From: Agapetus fuscipes
Lineage: Eukaryota > Arthropoda > Insecta > Trichoptera > Glossosomatidae
Length of the DNA stretch: 64,000 bases
NCBI GenBank assembly: GCA_951799405.1
Contig: OX637350.1
Coordinates: 9,533,852-9,597,851, forward strand
Direction: 5' to 3'
Below are positions 1 through 10,710 of this stretch, piece after piece. The notes below the pieces were generated by a model. The model saw only the letters and a program-made list of their open reading frames with translations. It had not been told where the DNA came from and made no database searches. The translations under genes and the position numbers were made by a program. Position 1 is the first letter of the stretch, and each line of letters opens with the position of its first letter.

Positions 1-837
1 GTTATTATTTTTAAGATTTTGAGGCGGGGCTTGTCGCTTCGTTAATTCTCGGTTTGAGTTAACTCAAACTGGAGTAATTTGAATAACAATTAAGGTTTTA
101 GTTAACTAAAATATAACTAAACTTTAAAACAAACGTGCTTATACGTGTTAACTTGCATCTTTTTTATGTTCAACCAAATAAAATTTTAACACAAAGCGCT
201 TAAAACAAAGCCTTTTTTAAATTCACTACCATGTAAAACGTGCAAAGTAAATGCCAGCTACAAAGAAAGTACATCTTGTAAAAGCGAAACCCGTGTGGTC
301 TGCTTGCCAAGAAAACTTTCAGTGCCCGAAGCGTAAACGTTTAAACTGAACAATGGTGTTTCATCGGAAATACATATAATGTTAAACTCTCGCAAGAGAC
401 GCTGCGTTGTTTTCTTTACATTTTTGTTGAGTTGAACGCTTCGTTTTATACTTGTGTGTCACAGAGTTATGGTGGGGGTAGTAAAGTTGTCCTCTTGCAC
501 TGGTTAAGGGTGGCGTGAACCTGCGATGCATTTTCCCCCGGGGAAACTTTCTTATTGAGTCACTTAGGCTAAATAGCGTTTGGAAAAGTAATGTTTTTCC
601 ACTGAAAATTACGCGCAGCTTTGTGAGGAGCAAGAATGTAACAATAAAAGAAATTTTATTGTTGAACTTTAGGTTATTTTTATTTCAAGCTTTCAAAACA
701 TTCCGGTTTAACAATTTCATTTATTACTTTCTAATTTCATATTCTTATTATTAAAGAAAAGGGCTAGTATTTTTTCAAACAAAAATGCGTTTGCTTCTCT
801 GGTTCAGACCTGAAAAACTCTGGCTATAATGTATCTA
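1..837. other. AT-rich sequence, no feature recognised
   Basis: The short open frames here have no recognisable motif or codon-like composition. I see no repeat shared with the rest of the window. Confidence 0.5.
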
Positions 838-1076
838 TCTATGATTTAAGTTTTCAAGATATATTTACATAAAAAGCTTATACTACATGCATTTCTACAA
901 ACAGACACGTGTATAGTTGTGCTGAAAAATGCTGCTTATTTACAAAAAAAAATTAAAACCTCAAATGAACATATACCCTGCAACTTTTGCCAACCTTCCT
1001 GAAACAGGGGTGGCATTGGCATAGTGAACCATTTGGACAGTATGGGTTGTCAGCCTCATACCAGCATATACTTAAA
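838..1076 (-). repeat. SINE-A copy, diverged
   Basis: This reads on the minus strand as the window's commonest short repeat. The core 'cctgaaacaggggtggcatt' and 'catagtgaaccattt' are clear, as is the 'acaaacagacacgtgtat' block. The TTAGA tail has decayed to ATCTATCT-like sequence at the low-coordinate end. It ends in 'ataccagcatatac', matching the family 5' end. Confidence 0.8.
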
Positions 1077-1103
1077 AATAACACAGAAAGGAGAAAAATA
1101 CCT

Positions 1104-1195
1104 AAAGATTATTGATTTGGTGAGCGCTATTTTTGTTTGAAAAATACCTCAAGAGCTCTCTGCCAGCTTAGTCGTCTTATGGCACTGGTTTTGAT
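1104..1195 (-). repeat. SINE-C 3' end fragment (tail A)
   Basis: The segment contains 'ttggtgagcgctatttttg' and 'acctcaagagctctctgcc', matching the last part of SINE-C tail A seen complete at 47.9 kb. The tRNA-like head is absent, so it is 5' truncated. Confidence 0.6.
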
Positions 1196-1640
1196 CATTT
1201 ATACTGAATTAATAACTCAAATTTCATTGATATGTTTTCCATGTAAAGTCTCATAATCTTTGTTAGAAACACCAGTTCATGTATAAATTCAACAATTGTG
1301 GTATTCTATTTCGTCAAAATAACAACCTTACCCACCTGTCGTCCGTATTTTTTTTGTATCGTAGCACTTTGTCAGTGGGAAGCCGCTACGGCCGCCTCGT
1401 AGAGGCTTCGAGATTTCTCCCCCGGCCGTCCTGAAAGTGCTTTCGCAGGCATGAAAAGATATAACATTTCATTCGAATTCCCCGGGCATTATTTTTTCTG
1501 GGACAGCGTGTCACTCATACAAATTTTCACGGAGCCCGCTCCGCAGCCCTCGTGGGGGAAAATTTGCGAAAATTGTAAAATTTATTATTTGTGCATTCGC
1601 GTACGACATAATTTCAGTTATCTAGAGTCTAGAGTCTAGA
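1196..1640. other. Unassigned, with two small GC-rich patches
   Basis: No gene is recognised. There are GC-rich patches at about 1377-1450 and 1480-1570. A short 7-bp repeat (TCTAGAG, about three units) lies at 1620-1640, directly before the LINE fragment. Confidence 0.4.
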
Positions 1641-1955
1641 CCATGGTTTGCTGGAGCCGCATTGTCTAGAAACCACATCACCATTATCTGCCGTATGCGC
1701 TTTGGACACGTCAAATTAAATAACCGCTTATTTAAGTTGGGGATAGTCGAACCCCCGGACTGTGACTGCGGCCAGGATCTTGAGACTATAGATCATATTT
1801 TTTTCGGATGCCCTTTACGCGACGCATTAGAAATTCATTTCAGATTTAAAAAAAAATCATTTCCGGTAAACATGGAACACCTTTTGGCATTTAATGCCTC
1901 CAAAATTAATAGCATTTTGTTCAAATATATTCTTAAAAATTCTATGAAAATCTAA
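1641..1955 (+). pseudogene. Non-LTR retrotransposon C-terminal fragment (Jockey/R1-like)
   Basis: The frame opens with PWFAGAALSRNHI and continues through RMRFGHVKLNNRLFKLG and DCDCGQDLETIDHIFFGCP to a stop near 1955. The pattern LSRNH...R.R.GH..L...L, followed by a Cys/His cluster (CDC...H....C), is typical of the extreme C-terminus of Jockey/R1-type LINE ORF2 proteins, after the reverse transcriptase. There is no upstream RT domain, so this is a 5'-truncated dead copy. No poly(A) or TSD was identified. The clade is inferred from the C-terminal motif alone. Confidence 0.7.
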
Positions 1956-2149
1956 AATTATCACCAATATGTTTAAAACTAATTCTTCAACCTTTCTGCA
2001 ACTAAAAGATGAATCCACGGCTGTAACATCCTTCAGGGTGAGATGCCAAAAAAAGTTAAAAAATAACTTCAGTTGCAAAGTGGTACTATTTTTTCCTCCT
2101 AAATGTTTCGAGATAAGCTTAACGTCTACAATCTATAATATTTCATCTT

Positions 2150-2312
2150 TATTCTTAGTTGCAAAGATATATTACAATAAGAATTATATTAAATGCATTC
2201 TCACAAGCAGGCACGTATAAGTTAGCATGCAGCATGTGAACATACAATATAAAACTCAATCTCAAATGAACTAAAGCCCTGCAAGTCTTGCCAACCTTTT
2301 CTGAAAAGGGGT
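2150..2312 (-). repeat. SINE-A copy, interrupted (3' half)
   Basis: The block from 'gttgcaaagatatatta' to 'ccttttctgaaaaggggt' is the 3' half of SINE-A on the minus strand. It stops in the middle of the conserved 'gggt-gacattggc' core, exactly where another complete SINE-A begins. The missing half reappears at 2648. Confidence 0.8.
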
Positions 2313-2572
2313 CTAATCTAATCTAATCTAATCTAAGCTGCAAAGATATATATCATTTAAGATTTATACTAAATGCATTCCCACAAGCAGATATGTATAA
2401 TTTCGCGCTAACACATGCCGCATGTGGACCTACAATATAAAAACCCAATCTCAAATGAACATAAGCCTTGCAACTCTTGCCGTCCTTCCCTGAAACAGGG
2501 GTGACATTGGCAAAGTGAACCAATTTTTATATTATGGGTGGTCAGCCGCATAACAACCTATAAGTCAAGGAA
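2313..2572 (-). repeat. SINE-A copy, full length, nested
   Basis: It starts with four CTAAT-type tail units and ends in 'ctataagtcaaggaa', the family 5' end on the minus strand. All internal blocks are present, including 'gacattggcaaagtgaacc' and the hairpin 'acatgccgcatgtgg'. It sits inside an older SINE-A copy. Confidence 0.9.
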
Positions 2573-2647
2573 CATACATGACAAATTACATTTTTTAAAA
2601 TCAAAGAATAAAAATAACAATATATACATGGACATAAAAAACTAAAT

Positions 2648-2733
2648 GACACTGGGTGACATTGGCAAAGTGAACCATTTGTTACATAATGATTAATGAG
2701 TAGTCTGACTCATAACAACCTATAAGTTCAGCC
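2648..2733 (-). repeat. SINE-A copy, interrupted (5' half)
   Basis: 'gggtgacattggcaaagtga' through 'cataacaacctataagttca' supplies the 5' half of a SINE-A. It probably completes the copy broken at 2312. About 75 bp of unrelated DNA (2573-2647) lies between it and the nested copy. Confidence 0.7.
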
Positions 2734-3654
2734 AACAAAACGTCGAAGTGAATGTTTGGTTTTCTACAATGCTTCGTCAAACATCGGACGAGTGTTATTT
2801 ATTTTAAATTCAAGTTTTTCTTGTAAATTCTAAGCGTGACTCTAACCAACTTTTAAATAAAAAAAAAAATATTTATTGATTTATTTATTTATTTTACGGC
2901 ATAAGCCTTTTAAAAATCTTGAACAAGTTCCTTTATTTTTTTACAAACATGAGAACCATTCATTGGTCCAAGCTCCAAAGAATAGTTAATTTAACCCATT
3001 TTTATACTTCGTTTGAATGAAAATATTTCGAGAATCAACCCCTTGTACACGGGCAACATTATACTATTACGTATTTTTGTTTCTCGTCGGAATCCGCAAA
3101 TTTCATTTTTTCCCTGTTCACCCGAGGTCGGATTGTAAAAAGTAGGTGTATATCATGGCATGAAATAAATATCACCACACACAAATGTAGTACATGAATA
3201 AATGTGTGAAAAAATACAAAAATATATATATTAATAGCAGTCTTTTTAGAGAATTCAATCGTTCCTTTTGAATATAGGAATGTACTTGTACATACTTTTC
3301 AGCAATGTTTTTCATCATCATTTATTTGTTTAATGATTTCAATGGGTGTTTTTTAGATAAATTTGGTAAAATAAATGCATTTCACCAACCAATTTTTGTC
3401 TGACAAGAAACAAATACCTTTTAATATTATTTTAAAATTCATCATTATTTATTTTAATGAAATATTCATTAAAGATAGCATTGTTGAACTAGGGACAATG
3501 TTGTCATCAATTGAATCAATCATTTTTGTTGTTCTCTTTTTTGAAACACAAACATTCCAAAATTCATTAACAAAAGAAGAAAACATGAGCTGTTTGGGGG
3601 CAAAAACAGAATTCACATCCTCAATATAAAAAATCTATCTACTTAATAAATAAT
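2734..3654. other. AT-rich sequence, no gene recognised
   Basis: A TTTA microsatellite lies at 2868-2895. The 84-codon frame near 3375-3629 has no recognisable motif and a very low G+C content, so I do not annotate it. Confidence 0.5.
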
Positions 3655-3735
3655 TTAGATTTTGACCTCTTGAGGTGTGATTTACATAAAAACAGCGCGC
3701 ACCAAATAAATCACCCTAATATTATTTCTATTATT
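3655..3735 (+). repeat. SINE-C / LINE 3' tail fragment (tail A)
   Basis: 'cctcttgaggtgtgattta', 'acagcgcgcaccaaataaat' and 'caccctaatattatt' match tail A of SINE-C and the end of the CR1/L2-like LINE. It is too short to tell which of the two it came from. Confidence 0.6.
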
Positions 3736-3849
3736 ATAAAATTAGATTTGTGTGTAATTGTTTCAGTTGATTATTATAAGAGATAGAATTTCCTACACTG
3801 GAGGTCAAACTATTATATTATTTTCAATGACCCGATAAACAGGTTTAAA

Positions 3850-4140
3850 ATAGAAATATATTGTTTCCGGTGGCAAATAATGCAGTTGCCACGCCACCAA
3901 GGTCATCTTGCAATGCCGGCCTTCTCACAGCATCCCATGAACTGTATTTGCGGCACGTACCGCATCCGAGAGGTCTCTGCGGCTTTGTGAATCATCAACT
4001 ACCATCTCTCAACCACCAACTTTCCATCCAATCACCAACTCACCTCCTACAATCACCAACATCCCTCCCAATTACCGATTACTCCCAACTCCTTAGAATT
4101 TTTACCTAGATTCAACCTCGAATCCCCATTCTGCCTCCAA
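3850..4140. other. Low-G, CCAA-rich tract
   Basis: From about 3990 to 4140 the plus strand is nearly free of G and rich in ATCACCAAC and CCTCC-like words. This gives strong strand asymmetry and an 82-codon frame (3861-4109) that I regard as a composition artefact. No protein family is recognised. Confidence 0.45.
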
Positions 4141-4264
4141 AGTATACTCAAACTATTAAAAGAAATACTTCTTAATAATTTTCAATACAGTTTTAATATT
4201 CAGTTTTTATGTTTTCCCCCTTACATTTACTTTCAAAATAATCTAAAATATTATTTTTTAAAGC

Positions 4265-4443
4265 ATAAGCAAACATAAGTTTAAGCACGCTTACAAATCC
4301 TACATGTGCACTGACAAAATAAGACAAGCATAAACCTGCAACTCTCGTGAAATTTCCCTCAAAATATGTGACTTGGGCAAAAGTGAACTAATTTTTACGA
4401 ATGGCTGGTCATGGTCAATATACAACCATCTAAGAAGTCAAGG
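4265..4443 (-). repeat. SINE-A copy, diverged and 3' truncated
   Basis: 'cctgcaactctcgtgaaatt', 'gacttgggcaaaagtgaact' and 'agaagtcaaggag' follow SINE-A order on the minus strand. The TTAGA tail is missing. Confidence 0.65.
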
Positions 4444-4776
4444 AGTAAAGAGACTTATTCATTTGTTGGTATGAAGCTGAACTCTAAAAGTCAGCAAAAG
4501 TTGCATGGTTATGTTAATCTGAATTAATTTGTAAGTTCAAATGCGTATTTGTAAGCGCGATCTTACCTATGTCTTCTTGTGATCATGCATTTAATGTGAA
4601 CGTTAAATGCTTTTATATCTCTGCAACTGAAATTATAGATTACATAAAGAAATTTATATGTACTTACTTTACTTGAAATAAATATTGTATCGCAGACCAA
4701 CCACACTGCATGAATGAGCTGATCTGGTTTTCATGTGGCCATGTAAAAGAGAGACAACATCATACAACCCTTCATT

Positions 4777-4870
4777 CCCACCACTCCTCCCATTCTCGTG
4801 GCGGGGGGCGGTGGTGGGGGTGTATCGACCCCTCGGTACGTAAGCGCTCTGACGTCACGCCCATTCCAGG
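4777..4870 (+). other. G-rich island with hairpin and CRE palindrome
   Basis: CCCACCAC (4777-4784) can pair with GTGGTGGG (4811-4818) around a loop containing a run of six G. The run GGCGGGGGGCGGTGGTGGGGG may form a G-quadruplex. A CREB/ATF-type palindrome TGACGTCA lies at 4850-4857. This stands out against AT-rich flanks. A regulatory role is only inferred. Confidence 0.4.
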
Positions 4871-5032
4871 GTTGTGTAATGGTGCTACGCGTCAGATGCA
4901 CCGAGCAATGCCGTTTGTGACGTATGCATGTGCCATATTCAATCTGAAAATTATGTCACCCAACTGTTTACTTTTACATCTATATTTGACAATTGTACAT
5001 GTGAGTTTTGTATTGGAATGTGTTTTTCATAC

Positions 5033-5358
5033 AAACGCAACTAAGCTACACATTTAGTATAACTTCTTGCCGCTTTATCCCTGAAGGAGTAGCATTTGGA
5101 AAATTGAACCTATTTATTTTTACAGATAAGGAAGCCGGCCTTACGCCAACCACTTTAGTTGAAGTGGGGGTTTTGACAGCTTCCGAGAGGGCTTGTACTC
5201 ATTTCTTTTGAAGGCTGAGTAAACCTTGCCGGTATTTTATTTTGAGGTTTGAAATAAACACCGAAACGGGAAATCATTTCTGGCACCCTCGTTGAGATTC
5301 GAACCCGTACTCACGGCATGGAATGCAAGTATTCTACCAACTGAACTATCGACCGGAC
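5033..5358 (-). repeat. SINE-B copy, near full length
   Basis: On the minus strand a tRNA-like head ends in 'gggattcgaac'-type B-box sequence (plus-strand 'gagattcgaacccgt') and an A-box-like 'gatagttcag'. The body follows with the 'gaaacgggaaatcatttc' and 'cttacgccaaccacttt' blocks. The low-coordinate end is 'caactaagctacacattta', the family 3' end. Length is about 326 bp, matching the plus-strand copy at 19.65 kb. Confidence 0.85.
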
Positions 5359-5667
5359 TCGTATTTTTTTATTCATTTATTAGAGCGGATAAAAATGCAA
5401 CTAAAGTACATTGTCCCCAATGGCAGTGCATGTGACGTGTGCAACCTATTTTTTTTCACAGGTGAGGGAATGGAACTCCTAAACTTCCGACAACAGACCA
5501 GAAAAGTGAATCACAAGATTATGACCAGCTAATGACTTGCAAATTCATTTCCAAGGGCTGTTAATGAACTATGCATTTTAGTTGGCAAATGCATTGAAAA
5601 AGGACTGAGTTTTGAAGAAAAAGAAAGCTCGTCTATTTATCGATTAAAGATAATTGTACTAATATTA

Positions 5668-5940
5668 GTATGATTCGGTTTGTGAGCATTGTTTTTTTGT
5701 GAATCATACGTCAAGAGCCCTATGCAAGTTAAAAAATGTGCCAATTTTCAAGCAAGACCCATTTGCTATTATGTTGGATGGAGCTTTGGTGATCGGTCTT
5801 TTTAAAGGCATATGAATTTTCAACCCAGTGAAGAGATTTTTTTTAAAATCAATTGATTTTTTTGTGCTCCGCTAAGAATCGAACTCGAGTCCTTTGGTTT
5901 ATGAGTCCTTAAAGTTAACCACAAAACTACAGACCACTCA
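5668..5940 (-). repeat. SINE-C copy, diverged (tail A)
   Basis: Tail-A sequence ('cgtcaagagccctatgca') lies at the low end. The body 'tcaagcaagacccatttgct' and 'caacccagtgaagag' follows, then the tRNA-like head with 'aagaatcgaactcgagtcct' as the degraded B box. It is full length but more diverged than the 37, 42, 47 and 54 kb copies. Confidence 0.75.
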
Positions 5941-6741
5941 CTAATACTGAAAGATTTTACTTCTTTCTAGCAACATATTTATCAGTAAGCTGTTTTTTTT
6001 TTTCTATTTCTCAGATTTATTGAGAAACAAGGTATATTTTATTAAAATAAATATGAAATGTTTGTTTTACGTAACATTCGTTTATTTTACAATGAAAAAA
6101 AAAACAGTTAATGTGTTTTTCTTCTTTATTGACTTTGTTTCTTATTTAAAAAATAAGATGATAAAAGCGTATCGATTTACTGGACTGCAGTTTGTGAGAT
6201 GAAATTCAATACTAATTTAAATTGAAAACTTGATAAATTATTGAGCAGGCAGCATGATTATTTAGTTTTGAAAAAAAAACGAACATCTTTTCAAACAAAG
6301 CTCCTCAAACTTCGTCTCGCTTTTCAGCATGAATACTAACACAGCCTTGTGCGGAAGCCGTCTGAAAAACTTTCGAGAAAATTCAATGAGGTAAAAAAAT
6401 CAATGTTGAACATCACTCGACTAAGTAATCGATATCTTCATCGCAGGCCAAACTTGTTTCTCGAGTTGAAAAATTAAAACACGAGGTGTGTTCAAGAAAT
6501 CACGTGACTTATTATTCTTATCGAAAAAAAATATTTATTAATCAATACATTCGTACTCTTAACAGAAAATTTTCTTTGCTTTTACCATCGCAAAGTTATT
6601 TAAAATTTAAGATTTACATTAAATTACACTCACAAACAAACTGGTGTTAGTTCATGTGTACTTTCATTTTTACTTACAAAAGAATTTAAAACTCATATTA
6701 ACATGCACTATTTTTTTTATCTAACAATTTAATCTAACAAG
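5941..6741. other. AT-rich sequence, no feature recognised
   Basis: Only short frames and homopolymers are seen. No repeat shared with other parts of the window was found. Confidence 0.45.
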
Positions 6742-6930
6742 ACACGCACTAATTTTGGGGGCCCAATGGAGTGGAACAGACTACCACCTAATGCGAGGAA
6801 GGCAGAAACTGTTGGTGTCTTTAAAGGAGCACTAAAGACGCATCTTTACAAAAAGTCTTATCCGTGATTTGAGAGGGCACTTGAGGTGTGACACAACAAA
6901 AACGGCGTTTTTTTATTATGTGTATCTTAT
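6742..6930 (+). pseudogene. CR1/L2-like LINE: ORF2 C-terminus and 3' tail
   Basis: The frame reads TNFGGPMEWNRLPPNARKAE, then TVGVFKGALKTHLYKKSYP and a TGA stop at 6865-6867. W-N-x-L-P followed by about 20 residues and F-K-x-x-L-K-T-H-L is the familiar C-terminal signature of CR1/L2-type reverse-transcriptase proteins. The sequence after the stop, 'gagggcacttgaggtgtgac' and 'acaaaaacggcg', is shared with SINE-C tail A. A second copy of this 3' end lies at 44.3 kb on the minus strand. It is heavily 5' truncated. The clade is inferred from the short motif. Confidence 0.65.
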
Positions 6931-6944
6931 AAATAAATTATCCT

Positions 6945-6963
6945 TGTATATATATATATATAT
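6945..6963. repeat. TA dinucleotide microsatellite
   Basis: About nine TA units follow the LINE tail region. Confidence 0.8.
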
Positions 6964-7374
6964 CATAAGTCACGCAACTTATTTCGATTTTTCTTAGAAC
7001 AGGGCTTACATAGGTAACATCCATTTTTGGGTCAGCGCTGTTTTTAACCTTCGAAACACGTCTGATCTGCGCTTTTTGGAATGGTCAATTTGACCTCTTT
7101 TGGCGATGTGGTATTAATCTTCTGAATCGTTGTAAAACGCAGTTATTTTTTTTTAGTCTCTTCTCTTTCAGTGACAGTAAAAAGAGTGTTTCCTTACAAA
7201 GCACAAGAACACTATCACAGCCTTCTAGTGTCTGGATCTTGTTTGAGCATTGAAGTTTTTACAGCGACCACCAACCCGTGGACATTTTATATGCGATTCA
7301 CACATGAACTGAGACCAACAAGTAAATCATACGAGCTTGATTCTTCAGTTGATGAGGTTAATTAACAAATACAA

Positions 7375-7465
7375 AACTGATTTGTGACAGCAGACATTAG
7401 TTACATCGATAACGAAACATCGAAAATAATGTCAGTTCTCTTATAACGGTTCGTCTAATACCCGA
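7375..7465 (+). repeat. Penelope-like terminal fragment, family 2
   Basis: 'aacgaaacatcgaaaataat' followed by 'gtcagttctcttataacggt' and 'tcgtctaatacccg' matches the block inside the inverted-repeat element at 13.98-14.22 kb and fragments at 38.5 and 56.3 kb. Assignment to Penelope-like elements is inference. Confidence 0.4.
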
Positions 7466-7522
7466 GTAAAAAAAATTATCCGTGTAGCTATTATTAATGT
7501 AAATATCTCAAACGACCGATAT

Positions 7523-7775
7523 TCCTTGACTGATAGGTTGGTATGAGGTTGACCACCCATACTGTAACAAATGGTTCACTTTGCCAATGTCACCCCTGTT
7601 TCAGGGAAGGTCGGCAAGAGTTGCACGACTTATGTTCATTTGAGATTGGGTTTTTTATATTGTAGGTCCACATGCGGCATGTGTGAGCCCGAAATTATGC
7701 GTGTCTGCTTGTGGGAATGCATTTTATATGAATCTCAAATGATACATATCTTTGCAGTTTAGATTTAGATTTAGA
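7523..7775 (+). repeat. SINE-A copy, full length
   Basis: It starts at 'tccttgactgataggttgg' and runs through 'gttcactttgccaatgtcac' and 'ccacatgcggcatgtgtga' to a tail of three TTTAGA-like units. The 63-codon frame across it is incidental. Confidence 0.9.
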
Positions 7776-8153
7776 CCGTATTTCTAACTTATACCTTAAA
7801 ATAATGTACATTGCCTCATCATATCAAAATATCGTACAAAAATGTAAACTCATATAAAATAACATCTAGAATCGAATATAGGTAGCCCAAGAAATTTTAA
7901 AAGTCACTTTGCTTTTTGGACAGATCCTGCACATCTCTCTGGGAAAATGCAGGCAAAGTTAAAGTTTACTCAGAGTATTCTGATATCTTCTCCCATCTAG
8001 AATCACTAGTTTAATAAGAATTTAATTTATAGCTATTCGTGAGACACTAAACGCGTTGTTATATGAAACTACAGTGTAACGTCAATTTTCTGAACTAATT
8101 GAGAAACACTGGTGTTCACTTAATTTTTTTTTTGGAGTAATTGATCTGTGCAC
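7776..8153. other. AT-rich sequence, no feature recognised
   Basis: This lies between a SINE-A and a solo LTR. I see no gene or shared repeat. Confidence 0.4.
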
Positions 8154-8541
8154 TGTAACGTATTGAAATGTCAAAAGTAGATTAAGATAGGTGTACACCG
8201 TAGGTAGCAATAATTATAGACCTAAGAAATCTAGAAATTAAATGATCTTTTTGTACTCTTGAACTTGGTAGAATATACGGAAATGCGCTGGCAAAATTAG
8301 TCACTGGAAAGTACTGTCTGTGAAGTATATAAGGCGTAGAATTGAGTGTGCTAAGCCAGTGCGATAGTTGGCTTTGATTTGTAGAGTGTAAGCGATACTA
8401 AACTGTGAAAAATAAATTTGTGTTACCAAAAGAGTTAACAATAAATGTAAATTTGTAAAAATAAATTAAGTGCAAATAAAGATCCTGAAAGAAGACCTGT
8501 ATGTGTTAATTTAGAGACATTTTGAACCAAAAATCATAACA
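8154..8541 (+). repeat. Solo LTR, copy 1
   Basis: It is similar over its whole length to 32245-32618. Shared blocks include 'ataggtgtacaccgtaggta', 'ttaaatgatctttttgtact', a TATA-like 'gaagtatataaggcg' and AATAAA signals near the 3' end. The TG start is degraded (TGTAACG) and the element ends near CATAACA. The flanking four bases (gcac / gtat) do not match, so TSDs are not visible. No internal retroelement region is present. The orientation is set by the order of TATA then AATAAA. Confidence 0.75.
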
Positions 8542-8621
8542 GTATTAATCGACAAAAGAAAAATAATGAAAAGCTTACCTACAGTTAAGATTGTTCATTT
8601 TTTAATTTATGCTAGGTATCA

Positions 8622-8703
8622 TGTAAGGAATCCTGTGCGGCAGGCTCCTCAATTCTTTAAAGTCTTGGGGGCCTATGTCACCCTGGAAGGGTGCCGCAGA
8701 GGT
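8622..8703 (-). repeat. SINE-C tail B fragment
   Basis: 'aatcctgtgcggcaggctcc' and 'gggtgccgcagaggtg' match the 3' tail of the SINE-C variants at 37.3 and 54.1 kb. No tRNA-like head is present. Confidence 0.65.
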
Positions 8704-10299
8704 GAAAATCTTATGATTATAAATGTATGTGTTTTAAGTATATATTAGACCACCTGATGTTGCAAACAATATGTTTGCAGAACCGGTTGTGGTAATTAAA
8801 AATTTACAAGTTTTTTATGTTTCTATCTTAGAATATTTGAAATTAAAATTATAATTATAGGTAACATCGTCTCTACAAATCGGCTAAAAATAATTATATC
8901 GACATCTCAAAGTTTCATCATTAAAATTGACAAATGTATTGTTGAACCAACAAAACGTTATAAACTCAAAGTCAAACACAGCACTTGCGCAAATTAAATT
9001 CAGCTAAATTATTATGAATATCAATAAATCATAATCTACACAAAATGAAATATTGGGCACACGAAGCGGAGATATAATATTGTGCTCTCTGAAACAATGG
9101 CCTTTAAGGATAATAATATCTGCGAGTTGAAGATTCAATTGGCTTTGGCTAATGAAAACTTCCGTCGTACATTTTGATAACTTTTCGAATTGTATCGTAT
9201 TATTTTGTGAGGGAAGATCGTGCCTTGGTATTGTTCCTCCTGCCGTGCGTGATTATTTTTACCAATAACTCGAATAATTATTTTTCTACAGAATCCCCCT
9301 TACACAAATATCAATCAGTGCATACGTACTTGCGGAATCAAAGACTATTGTTGATTTTATCAAGATGACTTTTAAACGAGGCAACAATAATTTTAACTTT
9401 ATAAGACATCGCATTTTTTAGCTGGGAAATATTTTGCTTAAATGAGTTTGACTTACAAAAAGGCGACTCTCGTTATAGATAAAAAAAAAACCCTGTATTT
9501 ATGTTTAATACTAAATTAAATAACATATAAGACATACTCGTTAAATATAATTTCAATTTGATTTTTCATCATTTGTATATGTGCTTTTCTTTGTATATTT
9601 GTTTTTTTTCTGTTCTTTTTTTCGTTTCTTTACTATCTTAAAAAAACATGAGCAACAAATTAAAAATCATGTGTAACTTTTTACTTTATTTTTTAATCTA
9701 AAACTATTTTAAGTTATAAATAACAAATTGCAAAATGCACCAGGAGTACCTATATAAAAATGGAGGGGAAGATAAAATGATTGATGAAGAAAGTCTAGTA
9801 ATAAACAGACTTACAATTCTATCTTACGGTGGTACGGTGATCAGTCACCAGAGGATATGAATGTCAAGGAGTGACTGAAGTAGTCCAAGCATAAGTTGCA
9901 ACTTCCGATATATAAGGATATTCAAAATGTCAATCTGGAGTAGGTTTATCAAAGAATGGTGTACTTTTATCATGACCTGATTCTAAAAATACCTTTACGT
10001 CTATATCACTTTACACACTGTTTATACGTGGTAAGATTTCAGTAACAGTTTTTTTTTTTAAATTAAGGTTCGACCAAAAGGGTTAGGGATGGATGCTTGG
10101 ATGCCTAGAATGGAGATTCACCACAAGACACTCTTTTACAGTAGCAGTACAGTAGTAGTATGAAGCATGTATTCAACGAATCGATATTGGACTGTTTTTT
10201 TGGCTTGAATGATTTATCCTAATTATATTCGTGTAAAATAGTTAGGAAGCTTAAAATCATTTTGAAGCAGCATAGCTCAAAGTAATTTATAATTTAACT
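8704..10299. other. AT-rich sequence, no gene recognised
   Basis: There are short frames only, with long A and T runs. The three-unit word AGTAGTAGTA lies further on, at about 10150. I see no shared repeats and no splice-flanked exon-like stretch. Confidence 0.45.
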
Positions 10300-10430
10300 T
10301 TTATAAAAGCTTTTTTAAAACATAGTTTTATTTTCACGTATTTGAGTTAACAAGGCCTAAGCGCTATCGGACTTTATCCGTCCATCTTCCGAGGCTAACT
10401 CGTTACAAAAACTATTGCTTTTTTGTAAGC
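10300..10430 (-). repeat. Penelope-like terminal fragment, family 1
   Basis: Minus-strand 'ggaagatggacggataaagt' then 'ccgatagcgcttaggccttg', 'ttaactcaaatacgtgaaaa' and 'taaaact' matches 19235-19330 almost base for base. The layout (A/T-rich 3' end after a GAAGATG...GTCCGATAG hairpin) resembles Penelope-like and related retroelement termini. The shared repeat is directly visible. The class is inferred. Confidence 0.55.
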
Positions 10431-10659
10431 CTACTTCAAGTTTATCATCTGATTAAATTGTTTTATTAAGTGATAATAAAAATGTTTAATACGAGCTTTT
10501 CGCTTAATAAAAAAATGTAACAATTTATTTAAAGCAAAAATGTATGAAATAAAAGAACAGCGATGTGAGGTGGACCTTTATTTAAAATACCTGACTTTTT
10601 ACAACTTTTTTTGCAAAGGTTGGGGTCACACAGTCATTTGACCTCCCGGAAGTACCTCC

Positions 10660-10710
10660 CCTGAGGGGGTCGGGGGTGGAAGAGCGACGGAAGGGGGGTA
10701 GGGGGCTTTA
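10660..10710 (+). other. G-rich island with potential G-quadruplex
   Basis: Four G runs of five or six lie at 10665-10669, 10672-10676, 10693-10698 and 10701-10705, inside a GC-rich patch surrounded by AT-rich DNA. A quadruplex would need one loop of 16 bases. The frame across it (10676-10864) is not recognised. Confidence 0.4.

Noticed and set aside
2300..2335. CRISPR-like short regular repeats (AATCT units)
   Set aside because: These are contiguous 5-bp tail units of a SINE without spacers, in a eukaryotic context.
7571..7762. 63-codon frame with Cys pairs, superficially like a zinc finger
   Set aside because: It is SINE-A translated. The Cys codons come from the hairpin and TGTGTG words.
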